From contig JAHZIG010000013.1 in the NCBI GenBank assembly GCA_019419865.1, positions 11,388 to 75,387 on the forward strand: a stretch of 64,000 bases of DNA, read 5' to 3'. The stretch's first letter is position 1. Each line of letters begins with the position of its first letter. The position numbers and the translations under genes are program-made. This document shows, one piece after another, positions 7,238 to 15,923 of this stretch. Source of the DNA: Clostridiales bacterium (GTDB lineage Bacteria > Bacillota > Clostridia > Monoglobales > Monoglobaceae). A model generated the notes under the pieces. It did no database searches. It worked only from the letters and a program-made list of their open reading frames with translations, and was not told where the DNA came from.

Positions 7238-8500
7238 CTATAATCCGAATTCGTCTCTGTTTAGAACTACGCCCCTGCGCCTGTCGCTCAGTATGGTATT
7301 GCAAAAGTAACGTATATCGTCCATTGCGTGATCGTTTTCTTTTATCACCGCGTCCTTATCGAGCGATTTCTCATCCCATGCGTATATGCCGAACTCGCGT
7401 ATGCTGTCCGTACAGCTCTCATGAAACAATAAACGCCCCTCGGAGAGAAGCGTCTGCGTTATTCTTATCCCGTCTATCACATCGTTATCGGCTTTCCTGA
7501 CATGAAATCGCCCGTGCTTGCGTATACAGGCGATAAAAGAAGCCGCCGACGGATCGACGACAACCGCTTGTATATTCCTGTCTCCTACAAGCTTTTCAAG
7601 CTCAGCGTAATATTCTTCGTCGGTCAGCTGCTTATGCTCTCTGCGGCTATCAAAATAAAACTCTTTCATCCGAACGGCTCCGTCTCCGTTTACGCGCCAC
7701 AAGCCCATAGACGTCGGGTTAATTGTTCCGTAGTCGATAGAGACGTAATATCCGCCTCTATCGTCGTATTCGCTTACAACATGCTTCTCAGGGTCAAAAT
7801 TCGGGTATACAAGCCCTTCGGCGACGCACCATAGACCAAGTATATATCTTTTATAGAAAACGCCTGTAAACATGTTTTTATAGCGTTCCTTGACCTTTTC
7901 AGACAGCGTTAGGTTATCGTCCATAGTAAAGTGCATTAGGAATATATTCTTTTCTTCGGCCATGTCTATATACTCAGTCTTCAAGAAATGACCGGGGCTT
8001 TCCGGGTTGCAGTTCATGAATATCTTTGAATCGTCTACGCTGCACCTGCCTATCATCTGGTCTATGAAGTTTTGAGGAAACAGCGCGGCTTCGTCCGCAT
8101 ATGCTCCGGCGGCTGTAAGCCCCTGTAGTTTATCCTGCGACGCTTGCGTGTTAGCGTCGTACATGTAGTACGTATTCGTTCCTATCTCGATATAATTCTC
8201 GCTTCGATTGTATCTGTGCGGCCAGCCCCAAGCCATAAGTATGCTTATCATCGGGCTTATGACGTTCTTCTTAAGCGAGTTGATAGTCTTTCCCGCTATG
8301 ATGAAATTCTCGCCGCTGAACCTTTTCTGCGACCATAACAGGAACGAACATATACAGGCTATAGTCTTTCCCGAACGTATGGCGCCGTCTATTATGATAA
8401 TGTCCTTGTCGCTGTACTGCGAGCCGTCCGCCCACCAATACAACAGCTTGCGTTGTTTAGCCGAAAACGGTTTAAACTGAAATCCTTTATTCATCGTCAA
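7238..8500 (-). CDS. terL: Terminase large subunit
   Basis: This is the 420-residue ATPase/nuclease that drives DNA packaging. Walker A is GAIRSGKT near residues 39-46 and Walker B is the AYADEAALF stretch near residues 131-139. The C-terminal RNase-H-like nuclease carries VSIDYGTINPT near residue 249 and VVVDPSAASFI near residue 314, with acidic metal ligands. It is a PBSX-type Terminase_3 protein. The start overlaps the small subunit gene by 14 bases, and a second ATG two codons in is equally possible. Confidence 0.93.
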   Translation of the reverse strand: MTMNKGFQFKPFSAKQRKLLYWWADGSQYSDKDIIIIDGAIRSGKTIACICSFLLWSQKRFSGENFIIAGKTINSLKKNVISPMISILMAWGWPHRYNRSENYIEIGTNTYYMYDANTQASQDKLQGLTAAGAYADEAALFPQNFIDQMIGRCSVDDSKIFMNCNPESPGHFLKTEYIDMAEEKNIFLMHFTMDDNLTLSEKVKERYKNMFTGVFYKRYILGLWCVAEGLVYPNFDPEKHVVSEYDDRGGYYVSIDYGTINPTSMGLWRVNGDGAVRMKEFYFDSRREHKQLTDEEYYAELEKLVGDRNIQAVVVDPSAASFIACIRKHGRFHVRKADNDVIDGIRITQTLLSEGRLLFHESCTDSIREFGIYAWDEKSLDKDAVIKENDHAMDDIRYFCNTILSDRRRGVVLNRDEFGL

Positions 8501-8963
8501 ACAATTCCTTAACAGTCTCTTTATCCGGCACGGCCAAATCTATAAAGTCCGAGATCTCTTTTGTGTCGCCCGCGGCCATTCTGTCGCTGAACATTCCGAA
8601 CCTCTTACCCAAAAGCTCGGCCGCCTTGAGCCGTTCCTTTTCGTCCGGCTTCTTATTCATGCGCCGCGCCTCGGAAAATCCGTCGCCTTGACCCTCGACT
8701 ACTACGACTTCCGACTCCGACTCGCCGCGCATTACCGAAGTGAGATATTCCATGACTTCCTGAGCGTCCGCCGTCTTTGCGCTGTGGATCTCTTCAAGCC
8801 GAGCGTCTATGTAGGCTTTAAGTTCAGGTTTTCTCAGGTTTTCAACGCCTATCGAATACGCCGTCCTCTCCGAATACCCCGCTCTTATCGCCGCTCTCGT
8901 AGCGTTGCAGTCGATCAAATATTCATCGCAAAACCGCTTCTGCTTTTCTGTCAAACATCTCAC
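8487..8963 (-). CDS. terS: Terminase small subunit
   Basis: The protein (about 158 residues) begins with LTEKQKRFCDEYLIDCNATR and continues AAIRAGYSERTAYSIG, the typical Terminase_2 helix-turn-helix that recognises the packaging site. The GTG at 8963 has only a close AAAGG. A TTG at 8954 with GGTGAG upstream would give the usual shorter N-terminus (MTEKQKRF), so the start is uncertain by three codons. It is the first gene of the packaging module and follows a non-coding stretch that could hold the packaging start site. Confidence 0.9.
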   Translation of the reverse strand: MRCLTEKQKRFCDEYLIDCNATRAAIRAGYSERTAYSIGVENLRKPELKAYIDARLEEIHSAKTADAQEVMEYLTSVMRGESESEVVVVEGQGDGFSEARRMNKKPDEKERLKAAELLGKRFGMFSDRMAAGDTKEISDFIDLAVPDKETVKELFDDE

Positions 8964-9153
8964 CTGCCTTTACAATACTTCCTGATCCCTATCCTCCTAA
9001 TCCCTACGTTCATCAAAGCCGCCCGCCCCTCGACATAAATTTGATGTACAATTCCCACTCGCCCTAATATATATGACCCGCTGAGTCGCGTTACGTTATG
9101 TCGTCAAGCTTATCTCGCTTGCAAGTGATTCCGCAAGAGGCGCGCGGGCGCGT

Positions 9154-9187
9154 TAACAAAAAGAGCCGCGCCTACTGGCACGACTCT
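9154..9187 (-). terminator. Terminator after the ArpU-like gene
   Basis: On the minus strand AGAGTCGTGCC and GGCGCGGCTCT pair around AGTA and are followed by TTTTTG. This closes the early/regulatory transcription unit before the terminase genes. Confidence 0.7.
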
Positions 9188-9249
9188 ATCCAAAAAATAT
9201 ATGGAAGGAGGAAACTTTGTGGATTTCACAGTTTATATCTTAACATAGA

Positions 9250-9666
9250 TTATGTGTTAAATACTATTAACTCTTTTATTTTTTCTATTGCTTTCGGGTG
9301 CAAATTATGCACTACATGAACATAGCTATAATTCATCATGACGGCTATAGATTCCCAAGTCTCAAAGTTAAGATACCGATATATCAAGAGGTTACGCAGA
9401 GTCGGATCCTCCACCTTCATAATTACCTCCATGATCTCTTTCAGGATTTTTAACAGTTCAGTCTTATGTTCGTCTATCCTGCGGCAATAGTCGGCGTATG
9501 TGACCAGCCTATCCTCTACGCTGTTTCCGCGACTTTCCTGCACCTTTTCCGTAAGCTCCGCCGCCGTCCCTACCGCGATGTCGTAGGCTCTCGCCTTAGC
9601 TTTTTCAAGCCCCTCTATCGTTTTATTCAAAGCCCGCCCTCGATTAAGCCATTCCTTAGCCGTCAT
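9250..9666 (-). CDS. ArpU/DUF1492-like late transcription regulator
   Basis: The 138-residue protein combines an N-terminal helical region with a C-terminal sigma-70-region-4-like helix-turn-helix. The segment LRNLLIYRYLNFETWESIAV followed by MMNYSYVHVVHNLHPKAIEK (about 93-132) is typical of DUF1492/ArpU-family phage proteins. They lie immediately upstream of terminase and are thought to switch on late genes. The position here is the same. A GGGGTGA ribosome site precedes the ATG. Confidence 0.75.
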   Translation of the reverse strand: MTAKEWLNRGRALNKTIEGLEKAKARAYDIAVGTAAELTEKVQESRGNSVEDRLVTYADYCRRIDEHKTELLKILKEIMEVIMKVEDPTLRNLLIYRYLNFETWESIAVMMNYSYVHVVHNLHPKAIEKIKELIVFNT

Positions 9667-9677
9667 ACATTCACCCC

Positions 9678-9768
9678 TTGATTTTCGCTTTGATATGTGG
9701 TATAGTTAACACATCTTGGTTTATCAAAGCGTCTCGGCGGTGTCTTTCACGCGGGGCGTTTTTTGTTT
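9678..9768 (+). ncRNA. Candidate small RNA 3, counter-oriented to the phage operon
   Basis: A near-consensus plus-strand promoter (TTGATT at 9678-9683, 17-base spacer, TATAGT at 9701-9706) is followed, about 25 bases after the expected start near 9713, by a GC-rich hairpin (arms 9730-9742 and 9748-9758, loop TCTTT) and TTTTTTGTTTT. The transcript would be about 55 nt with no open frame. It lies in the only gap between two minus-strand genes and reads toward the end of one. An overlapping inverted repeat (CGCTTTGATA / TATCAAAGCG, 9686-9695 and 9722-9731) spans the promoter. Two units of the same design lie at 18283-18488. Confidence 0.5.
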
Positions 9769-10319
9769 TAATCCATCTTAAAAGCGTTCAAATACGGCTG
9801 ATAATCTCTGTACAGCCATAGCACGTTGTCGTAGCCTACGGCTTTTATGGCGTTTCGTGCCGTTTTGGCTGAATCGAAGTATACTTCGTCATGCTTACTA
9901 AACAAGAAAGAGTATGCCTCCAGCATTTTAATATTGGAATTATAAACAATGCAATATTTCGTGATATTGTCGCCAGTCCAATCTATAGGCTCTGCATTAT
10001 GCTCCGCCGCGTATTTCTCCAAAGCAAAGCGTATCTGCGCGGCTCTATCTCGGTCGGAGCATAACTGTTCGTCAGTCGTAACTCGACCCCTGAGATATTC
10101 GTTTTCAAACTCCCCCGAAGAATAATCGTACGTTTCTAAAATTCCGTCCCCGTCAATATAACAAACGCTATCGTCTCTTTCCGGCTCTTCGATCCCAGTA
10201 TGTCGCTTTTCGGGCTTGGCGCTTGCCTTAGCCTCGACCCAAAAATCCGGTATGTATCTGACGTCGTTTATGGTTATGCTCTTGTCATCGTTAAACTTTA
10301 TGTTCATCTCAGCGTTCAT
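9768..10319 (-). CDS. Uncharacterised phage protein
   Basis: The 183-residue acidic protein is not recognised. It starts MNAEMNIKFNDDKSITINDV and has a short basic linker (KASAKPEKRHTG). It ends with a helical segment (FDSAKTARNAIKAVGYDNVL) of the kind seen at the end of phage proteins that contain the phrase AIKAVG. It has a clear AGAGGAG ribosome site. It lies in the early operon between the late regulator and RusA. No transmembrane segment or signal peptide is seen. Confidence 0.7.
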   Translation of the reverse strand: MNAEMNIKFNDDKSITINDVRYIPDFWVEAKASAKPEKRHTGIEEPERDDSVCYIDGDGILETYDYSSGEFENEYLRGRVTTDEQLCSDRDRAAQIRFALEKYAAEHNAEPIDWTGDNITKYCIVYNSNIKMLEAYSFLFSKHDEVYFDSAKTARNAIKAVGYDNVLWLYRDYQPYLNAFKMD

Positions 10320-10320
10320 T

Positions 10321-10956
10321 TTAAATCTCCTCTCTTTCCGGCAATTCCGCTATCTGTAGCGCAAGTTTTCCGGCTTCCTGCCAATTTTCCATATCTATCT
10401 CATGACGCCACAACTTAAACAGAGCTCCTTCGCCACAACAGTCTCTCTTGACGCCCCAATCTATGGGGCAATAGAAACATCTCGTGTTAAGCCAATCAGA
10501 ATATGGAAAAAATTGGCGGGCATATTCGCAGCAATAACAGTCGCTATATATTGTTTTTAACCCAAACCTCTCGAACCACTCTTCTTTTCTCACACACCTT
10601 TTCTCTCTCAGCGTCTTTAATCCTATCCACCGCCACATTCTACGGTGTAGGGTTATCGCGCGCTCTTTTGTAAGCCGCATTATTCCTTTCCCCCATTCCT
10701 TACCCGTCAACTCCCTATACACAGCGTATTTATTCCTCTCGGCGGCTTCCTGCGTCTTAAACGCCATACCCGCCGCTATGCGAGAGTAATCTCCGGCATT
10801 CTCGGCAAATATCACACCGCAAGTAACAAGTTCATATCCAGATCCTTCGAAATCGTTAAATCCTTTTGCAGTTATAAGCGAATGCCAATCAACCACATAA
10901 TATGCAGTAAATATCTCCGGCAAATCCGTCAAAGTATATCTATCTTCCATCTTCAT
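10321..10956 (-). CDS. Uncharacterised phage protein with cysteine clusters
   Basis: This 211-residue protein has a C-terminal region with CYCCEY near residues 139-144, then CFYCPIDWG near residues 160-168 and a further CC, a pattern that could bind zinc or an iron-sulfur cluster. The centre is basic (TLHRRMWRWIGLKTLREKR). TTGGAGGAAA precedes the ATG. It overlaps the preceding 70-residue gene by 17 bases. No known family is recognised. Confidence 0.65.
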   Translation of the reverse strand: MKMEDRYTLTDLPEIFTAYYVVDWHSLITAKGFNDFEGSGYELVTCGVIFAENAGDYSRIAAGMAFKTQEAAERNKYAVYRELTGKEWGKGIMRLTKERAITLHRRMWRWIGLKTLREKRCVRKEEWFERFGLKTIYSDCYCCEYARQFFPYSDWLNTRCFYCPIDWGVKRDCCGEGALFKLWRHEIDMENWQEAGKLALQIAELPEREEI

Positions 10957-11152
10957 TTTCCTCCAATTCTACTTCGTCAAGTGAAACGCAGATTATAGAA
11001 TTACACTTTGTATCCAAAAGCTCGGCTGTATAATCTTCTCTGTCGTCGTTAGGCCTTTTAAAAATCCGGCTTGCGTGAAATATGTATTTATGCCCTTTGT
11101 AAGTAACTATGCTTTGTCTGCGAACTGCGCGTTTCACTTCCGACAATTTCAT
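10940..11152 (-). CDS. Small uncharacterised phage protein
   Basis: This 70-residue protein is basic at its N-terminus (KLSEVKRAVRRQSIVTYKGH) and acidic at its C-terminus (LDEVELEENEDG). It may be a small SH3-like beta barrel, judging from the alternating strand pattern. It overlaps RusA by four bases (ATGA) and has AGGAGATC upstream, so it belongs to the same operon. Function unknown. Confidence 0.6.
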   Translation of the reverse strand: MKLSEVKRAVRRQSIVTYKGHKYIFHASRIFKRPNDDREDYTAELLDTKCNSIICVSLDEVELEENEDGR

Positions 11153-11547
11153 TTTTCGATCTCCTCTATGCAGATATAAATTCCGGGCGTCTCAGCCCAA
11201 AACTTTTCTACGATCTCGCTGACGACTAACGCGTCGTCTCTCCAAAAACCTAACTTAGTCATAACGTCTTTAAGCAGTTTCTGTAAGTTGTCCGTATCCG
11301 GCCTTGTTTTCTTATACTCTCCGTCTTTGTGTCTGCCTCTGGGAAAACACCATTTGACCACAAGTCTAACGGCGGACGTATACGGCTTATCCGGTTTGTA
11401 TCTGCCTAAATTGGCTTCCAGCTTCTCTCTTGCGCCTTGAAGCTTCGCCGGTTCGTAAAACACCGGCCTTCCATTCTTGATCGTTACTTTTAATTCCTGG
11501 TGCGTAACCGTCGGCGGTTTCATCGCCGCGAAAAATTCAGTTCTCAT
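11149..11547 (-). CDS. rusA: RusA-family Holliday junction resolvase
   Basis: The 132-residue protein carries the RusA signature KTRPDTDNLQKLLKDVM near residues 81-97, followed by GFWRDDALVV with the paired aspartates of the active site. RusA-type phage nucleases resolve Holliday junctions and branched replication products before packaging. The ATG at 11547 has GGAGGGG seven bases upstream and is preferred over the TTG two codons earlier. It lies in the replication operon. Confidence 0.9.
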   Translation of the reverse strand: MRTEFFAAMKPPTVTHQELKVTIKNGRPVFYEPAKLQGAREKLEANLGRYKPDKPYTSAVRLVVKWCFPRGRHKDGEYKKTRPDTDNLQKLLKDVMTKLGFWRDDALVVSEIVEKFWAETPGIYICIEEIEK

Positions 11548-11761
11548 ATTCAATTCCCCTCCAACAACCTGTATCAGCGTTATATGTTACTGCTCCCGAA
11601 TTTTTAATATTATTCCAAACATAATTTAAAACTTCGGGTTGCTTTATAAGCCACTGAACTACTTCGCTATTTTGTATTTCAAATTCTTGTCCGGGAATCG
11701 AGTGTCTTAATTCCGGCATACGTTTTGCTATGTTTAAAATTTTACTTCTCTTTGATCTCAT
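11537..11761 (-). CDS. Small uncharacterised phage protein before RusA
   Basis: This 74-residue protein is basic at the N-terminus (MRSKRSKILNIAKRMPELRH) and then helical with several tryptophans. The ATG at 11761 has GGTGA at good spacing and replaces a GTG three codons earlier. It overlaps RusA by 11 bases. Its C-terminus (TYNADTGCWRGIEYEN) is of a kind often seen in small phage proteins of this position. Function unknown. Confidence 0.55.
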   Translation of the reverse strand: MRSKRSKILNIAKRMPELRHSIPGQEFEIQNSEVVQWLIKQPEVLNYVWNNIKNSGAVTYNADTGCWRGIEYEN

Positions 11762-12125
11762 ATTCGTCACCTTCCATTTTTTTACATTCGATTTTTTAAG
11801 TTTGTGAAAATTTCCTTTGTCAGTAGTCAGGGGAAAGTTGTTGTTGTGCGTCAGCTTCGCACAACTACTTTACCCCTACTGACCGCGAGGGAAAGTGAAA
11901 GTTATATATTTATAATATATAGTTTTCCTTCCAAATTTCCCGATTTTGAAAAAACGACGTTTTTACGGCGTTTGCGCGGCATTGAGGGAAAAAGGGAAAA
12001 AAGGAAAATTTCTTTCATTTTCCCGATTTCCTTCAGAGGGAAAAAGTGAAAAATACTTACTTTTTCCAAATTTCACAATTTTAAAGTTAACTTTAAGTTA
12101 AGCTTTGATCGCTCTGTAAAACGGG
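11762..12125. other. Non-coding hairpin and repeat region, candidate replication origin
   Basis: This 364-base AT-rich gap between the primase gene and the small gene before RusA has no convincing frame. It holds a long imperfect palindrome (11819-11883): GTCAGTAG pairs perfectly with CTACTGAC, and the GGGG-AAAGT-TTGTGCG arms pair inside. Following it are repeats of the type GAGGGAAA (three copies between 11887 and 12045) and TTTCCCGATTT (11936 and 12019 areas), and the perfect palindrome AAAGTTAACTTT near 12083. Phage origins often lie beside the initiator/primase gene and look like this. No terminator T-run follows the hairpin. Confidence 0.4.
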
Positions 12126-14321
12126 TTATTTCTCACAAACTTTACCGTTTTTAATATATAAATTGTTAATGTTTTTCAGCCTATTTCTAACCGTTCTTTC
12201 TGAAATTTCCATATATTCAGCTATCGCGGTTACCGTTACTTCTCCGTCTATTTTGCAAGCTTCGTACGCCGTTTCAATAGATTCTTTTTGTTCTTTTTTT
12301 CTTTCGGCGGGACTCTTCTTCTTTTTTGCCCTGCTCCAGCGGCCTGCGTCCGCCTCGTCTGCGGATAAGTCGCTCAGCACGCCGGTATCGTCTATTTTAT
12401 GAACCGGATAATCGAACCATAGGTTTATTGTATCGGGCTTAGGGAACTCCCTTAACGTACCGTCTATCCGCCACGCCGTACGCTTATTTCTCTCCGTCTT
12501 AGCCTTCTTTACCTCTTCGAGTATCAAATTATACGTGTTTTTCTTAAGCGTCTCCCTGCAAGCTCTGAGAGCCGTATTTCCGTTGTAGAGATCGCTTTCG
12601 GATACTTCGTCTATCTTGTTATGTCTTTCAAGCCATTTGCGGCACACGTCGCATATGGCCGCGTTTTCTTCCTGTTCTCTCAGTTCGTCGGTTATATTAA
12701 GTTCTATCAAGTCGAGCAGCGCGTCCGGATCGCGGGCGAATACGCCGCTTCCCGAAGCCCTGTCCATGCTTCTTTTCCCGCCCTGCGCGCCCTTGCTGTG
12801 ATGATGACAATATATAACGGCGCATTTCAGTTCCGTACACACTTTATCGAACTGATTGCAAAACTTAGCCATTTGATCCGCGCTGTTTTCGTCGCCGGTT
12901 ATTACTTTGTAGATCGGGTCTATTATTATAGCTATATAATTCTTCTTTATAGCCCGTCTTATCAATTTGGGCGCCAGCTTATCCATAGGCATCGACTTAC
13001 CTCTAAGGTTCCAAATATCAATATTTTTAAGGTTATCCGGCCTGATATTAAGAGCCGAATACACGTCTTTGAATCTGTGGAAGCAGCTCGCGTTGTCGAG
13101 CTCGAGGTTTACGTACATGACCTTGCCCTGAGCGCATTGCCGATCGAGCCATTTCTTGCCTTCGGCTATCGCTATGCACATTTCGATAAGCGCGTAGGAC
13201 TTACCGGCTTTAGACGGACCGGCTATCAACATTTTATGTCCCTGCCTTAATATCCCGTCTATCAGCGGCGGAGACAGCTCCGGGATATTCTCCCACACCT
13301 CCGCCATATTCTCGGGATCCGGCAGATCGTCGCTTATGGATTCGATCCATTCTTTCCACTCGTTAAAATCCTGCTTACCTATGTTTGTGGCCAAGAGATA
13401 CTGCTTTTGCCCGCCGCGCATAACGCCGGGCATTCGGCTCAGTCTCGACGGGTTCTTGTTTTGCTTGTCGATCATAAGCCCGTTCTTTTCACAGACCTTA
13501 TATAAATAGTCCGCCTTATCGCGGTAGTCGTTATAGTTATACGCCCCGATCTTCACGATAGCGTGCAGCGACTTGCCGCCGCTGTATACAAGACACGCGA
13601 TAGGCAGCTCCAGCTGCTCCATCAAAGCCTTTTGCCGTTCTAATTCCAAAGAGTCGGATTCTACCAAAGCGTATCTGAAATCGGTAACGTTCGCGTCCTT
13701 GCAGCCTTTGCCGTCCAACGGGTTAAAACGTATCCAAGCCCCCGTCTCCTCGTCGTAATCGCCGAGCACGCTTCCTATATCGTTATTACATTCTGCGAGT
13801 TGTTGAATTAACCGCCCTGCGGTTCTATCCCAACAGCCTTTTGACGGCAAACGCTTGCCGCCTCTCATCCAACTTCGGGTCACATAGCCAACGTTCTCGC
13901 TCGATTCAAATAACGTTTCCAAATACGTAATCAGCTGATTAACAGGATCCCATGTATCGGGTATCTCTAAAGAACTCGGTTCCACCCATGTTTTATCTAT
14001 TACCGTAAGCTCGTCGCCGCCTATTTCATCGTTCCAATCAAACGCTTTGTCTTGTCTGTGGAATTTATAGCCGTTTTGTTTTGCGAGCATTATTATTGTA
14101 CCGGCGGTAACGGGAGCGCCGGAACCGCCGAACGTGTTCCATTTAGCTTCGCATTCGCCATGATGGAATCTTTCCGCGTCTCTCCGGCTCCATTCTTCCC
14201 AATCCGATACCGAATAACCCTCGTGTTTAAGCGCCATACCGACGCTTAACCATTCCTGATAATTCAGATTAACGGGATCGATACATTTAAGCAGATCGAT
14301 CAGACTGATGTTGTTGTCCAT
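12126..14321 (-). CDS. Phage primase/helicase-type replication protein
   Basis: This is a 731-residue multidomain replication protein. The N-terminus (LNYQEWLSVGMALKHEGYSV) is a PriCT-like module, and residues about 150-330 resemble an archaeo-eukaryotic-type primase region of phage origin proteins. A RepA/RecA-like helicase ATPase follows, with Walker A GPSKAGKSYALIE near residues 366-378 and Walker B IAIIIDPIYKVI. A histidine-rich motif (VIYCHHHSKGAQGGKRSMDR) is typical of this family. The C-terminus is a winged helix (VTAIAEYMEISERTVRNRLK), probably for origin binding. The exact primase subtype is not certain. Confidence 0.82.
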   Translation of the reverse strand: MDNNISLIDLLKCIDPVNLNYQEWLSVGMALKHEGYSVSDWEEWSRRDAERFHHGECEAKWNTFGGSGAPVTAGTIIMLAKQNGYKFHRQDKAFDWNDEIGGDELTVIDKTWVEPSSLEIPDTWDPVNQLITYLETLFESSENVGYVTRSWMRGGKRLPSKGCWDRTAGRLIQQLAECNNDIGSVLGDYDEETGAWIRFNPLDGKGCKDANVTDFRYALVESDSLELERQKALMEQLELPIACLVYSGGKSLHAIVKIGAYNYNDYRDKADYLYKVCEKNGLMIDKQNKNPSRLSRMPGVMRGGQKQYLLATNIGKQDFNEWKEWIESISDDLPDPENMAEVWENIPELSPPLIDGILRQGHKMLIAGPSKAGKSYALIEMCIAIAEGKKWLDRQCAQGKVMYVNLELDNASCFHRFKDVYSALNIRPDNLKNIDIWNLRGKSMPMDKLAPKLIRRAIKKNYIAIIIDPIYKVITGDENSADQMAKFCNQFDKVCTELKCAVIYCHHHSKGAQGGKRSMDRASGSGVFARDPDALLDLIELNITDELREQEENAAICDVCRKWLERHNKIDEVSESDLYNGNTALRACRETLKKNTYNLILEEVKKAKTERNKRTAWRIDGTLREFPKPDTINLWFDYPVHKIDDTGVLSDLSADEADAGRWSRAKKKKSPAERKKEQKESIETAYEACKIDGEVTVTAIAEYMEISERTVRNRLKNINNLYIKNGKVCEK

Positions 14322-14327
14322 AATACT

Positions 14328-15920
14328 TTATCCTACTCCTGGAATATATGTCTGCGGGTTTATACCGTGCGGTATAAACCAACCGTTCGCCGCTATTCTC
14401 GCTATCATATTTTTAGCGTCGTCGAACTGCCATTGTCCTACGTGTAAAAAGCCTTTGTTCTCTAAAAACCTGATCTGTTTAGGCGTCGCTAACCCCTCGA
14501 TTCTGCGTTTCGCCAAACGGTCGAGTATCTTAGCCGCTTTACCGGCGCACTCCACCTCGTCCGGCAATATTCCCAGCTTCTCGAGCGTCGCTTTCTGTTT
14601 CTCGGACGGCGGCGCCATCTCCCAACCGAACGCGGGAACGTATCCCGACAAGTCTTCGGCCTGTATGCTCATCTCGAATTGCAGCGGATCGACTAACTTT
14701 CTTTTTCTCTTTCTCATCTCGGCTAGCTGTTTAGCAAGCGCCTCTTCGCGGCGCTCTACAACGTCCTCGCTCGCTCGTATCTCCGCTTCTTCAATATCCA
14801 TCGGTCCGCCCGCTTCCGAAAGTATTTTCGTCATTTGCCGCGCCACTTCGTCGTTCTCGCAGATCAAATTAGCCGGTCGGCACAACTCGTGTTTTTCGGT
14901 GTTCCATAAGAAGTCGAGCAGTAATAAATTCTCTTTGCCCGTTCCGGGCGACAGCCGCGTTCCGCGTCCTACCATCTGGCAATACAAGCTCCTTACTTTT
15001 GTAGGCCTTAAAACCACGATACAATCCACCGCCGGACAATCCCAGCCTTCGGTAAGCAGCATGGAATTACAAAGCGCGTCGTATCTCCCGGCCTCGAAAT
15101 CGTCTAATATCTCTTTTCTGTCGTCGCTGTTCCCGTTTATCTCGGCGGCTTTTAAGCCTATGCCGTTTAATATATCGCAGAATTTTTGACTTGTTTTGAT
15201 AAGCGGCAGGAATACCACCGTTTTACGATTTCGGCATATCTTAGACATCTCGTCCGCGATCTGATACAAATACGGATCGAGAGCCGAGTTTATATCGTCG
15301 GCTCTGAAATCCCCCGCTTGTACTCCTGCCCCGCTTATATCAATTTTTAAAGGTATGGTCTGCGCCTGTATCGGACATAAATATTTCTCTTTTATCGCTT
15401 TAGGCAAGGTATACTCATAAGCTAAACTATCGAAAAACTTGCCTAAATTCTGTTTATCGCCTCTATCGGGCGTCGCCGTAACGCCGAGAACCTTTGCGTC
15501 TTCAAAGTAGCCGAGTATGTTCTGATAGCTCGCGGATAAGCAATGGTGCGCTTCGTCTATTATTATTGTATCGAAGAAATCTCTCTCAAATCGTTCAAGC
15601 CGTTGCTGGCGCATTAACGTCTGGACTGAACCGACTACCACTCGACAGAAACTGTCCGCGCAGCTGTTTTCAGCTTTCTCAAGAGCGCTCCTAAGCCCGG
15701 TGACCTTGTATATCTTGTCGGCCGCCTGATTCAAAAGTTCGGCTCTGTGGGCTAAGATCAGCGCCCGCTCGCCGCGCTTGACGCATTCTTCCACTATCTT
15801 AGCGAATACTACGGTCTTACCGCAGCCCGTAGGCAAAACAAGCAAAGTCTTATTGTTTCCCTTTTCCCATTCGCCGAATACGGCGTTTTTAGATTCTTCC
15901 TGATACGGTCTAAGCTCCAT
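14328..15920 (-). CDS. DEAD/DEAH-box helicase, superfamily 2
   Basis: The 530-residue protein has all core SF2 motifs: LRPYQEESKNAVF at the start, Walker A LPTGCGKTVVF (about 30-40), IIIDEAHHCLS (DEAH, about 119-129), GVTATPDRGD, and the C-terminal QMVGRGTRLSPG (motif VI). The extra C-terminal region (about 440-530) has two repeats of a TPKQIRFLENKG type, often found on phage helicases. It probably opens branched or origin DNA. It starts seven bases before the primase gene's upstream region, in the same operon. Confidence 0.9.
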   Translation of the reverse strand: MELRPYQEESKNAVFGEWEKGNNKTLLVLPTGCGKTVVFAKIVEECVKRGERALILAHRAELLNQAADKIYKVTGLRSALEKAENSCADSFCRVVVGSVQTLMRQQRLERFERDFFDTIIIDEAHHCLSASYQNILGYFEDAKVLGVTATPDRGDKQNLGKFFDSLAYEYTLPKAIKEKYLCPIQAQTIPLKIDISGAGVQAGDFRADDINSALDPYLYQIADEMSKICRNRKTVVFLPLIKTSQKFCDILNGIGLKAAEINGNSDDRKEILDDFEAGRYDALCNSMLLTEGWDCPAVDCIVVLRPTKVRSLYCQMVGRGTRLSPGTGKENLLLLDFLWNTEKHELCRPANLICENDEVARQMTKILSEAGGPMDIEEAEIRASEDVVERREEALAKQLAEMRKRKRKLVDPLQFEMSIQAEDLSGYVPAFGWEMAPPSEKQKATLEKLGILPDEVECAGKAAKILDRLAKRRIEGLATPKQIRFLENKGFLHVGQWQFDDAKNMIARIAANGWFIPHGINPQTYIPGVG

Positions 15921-15923
15921 CGT

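Noticed and set aside
8964..9153. cos or pac site before the terminase small subunit
   Set aside because: The location is plausible but no symmetric cut-site sequence could be recognised, so it is not listed as a feature.
14308..15189. Plus-strand frame of 293 codons opposite the phage helicase
   Set aside because: It is antisense to a helicase with all SF2 motifs and has a Ser/Phe-rich composition typical of reverse-frame shadows.
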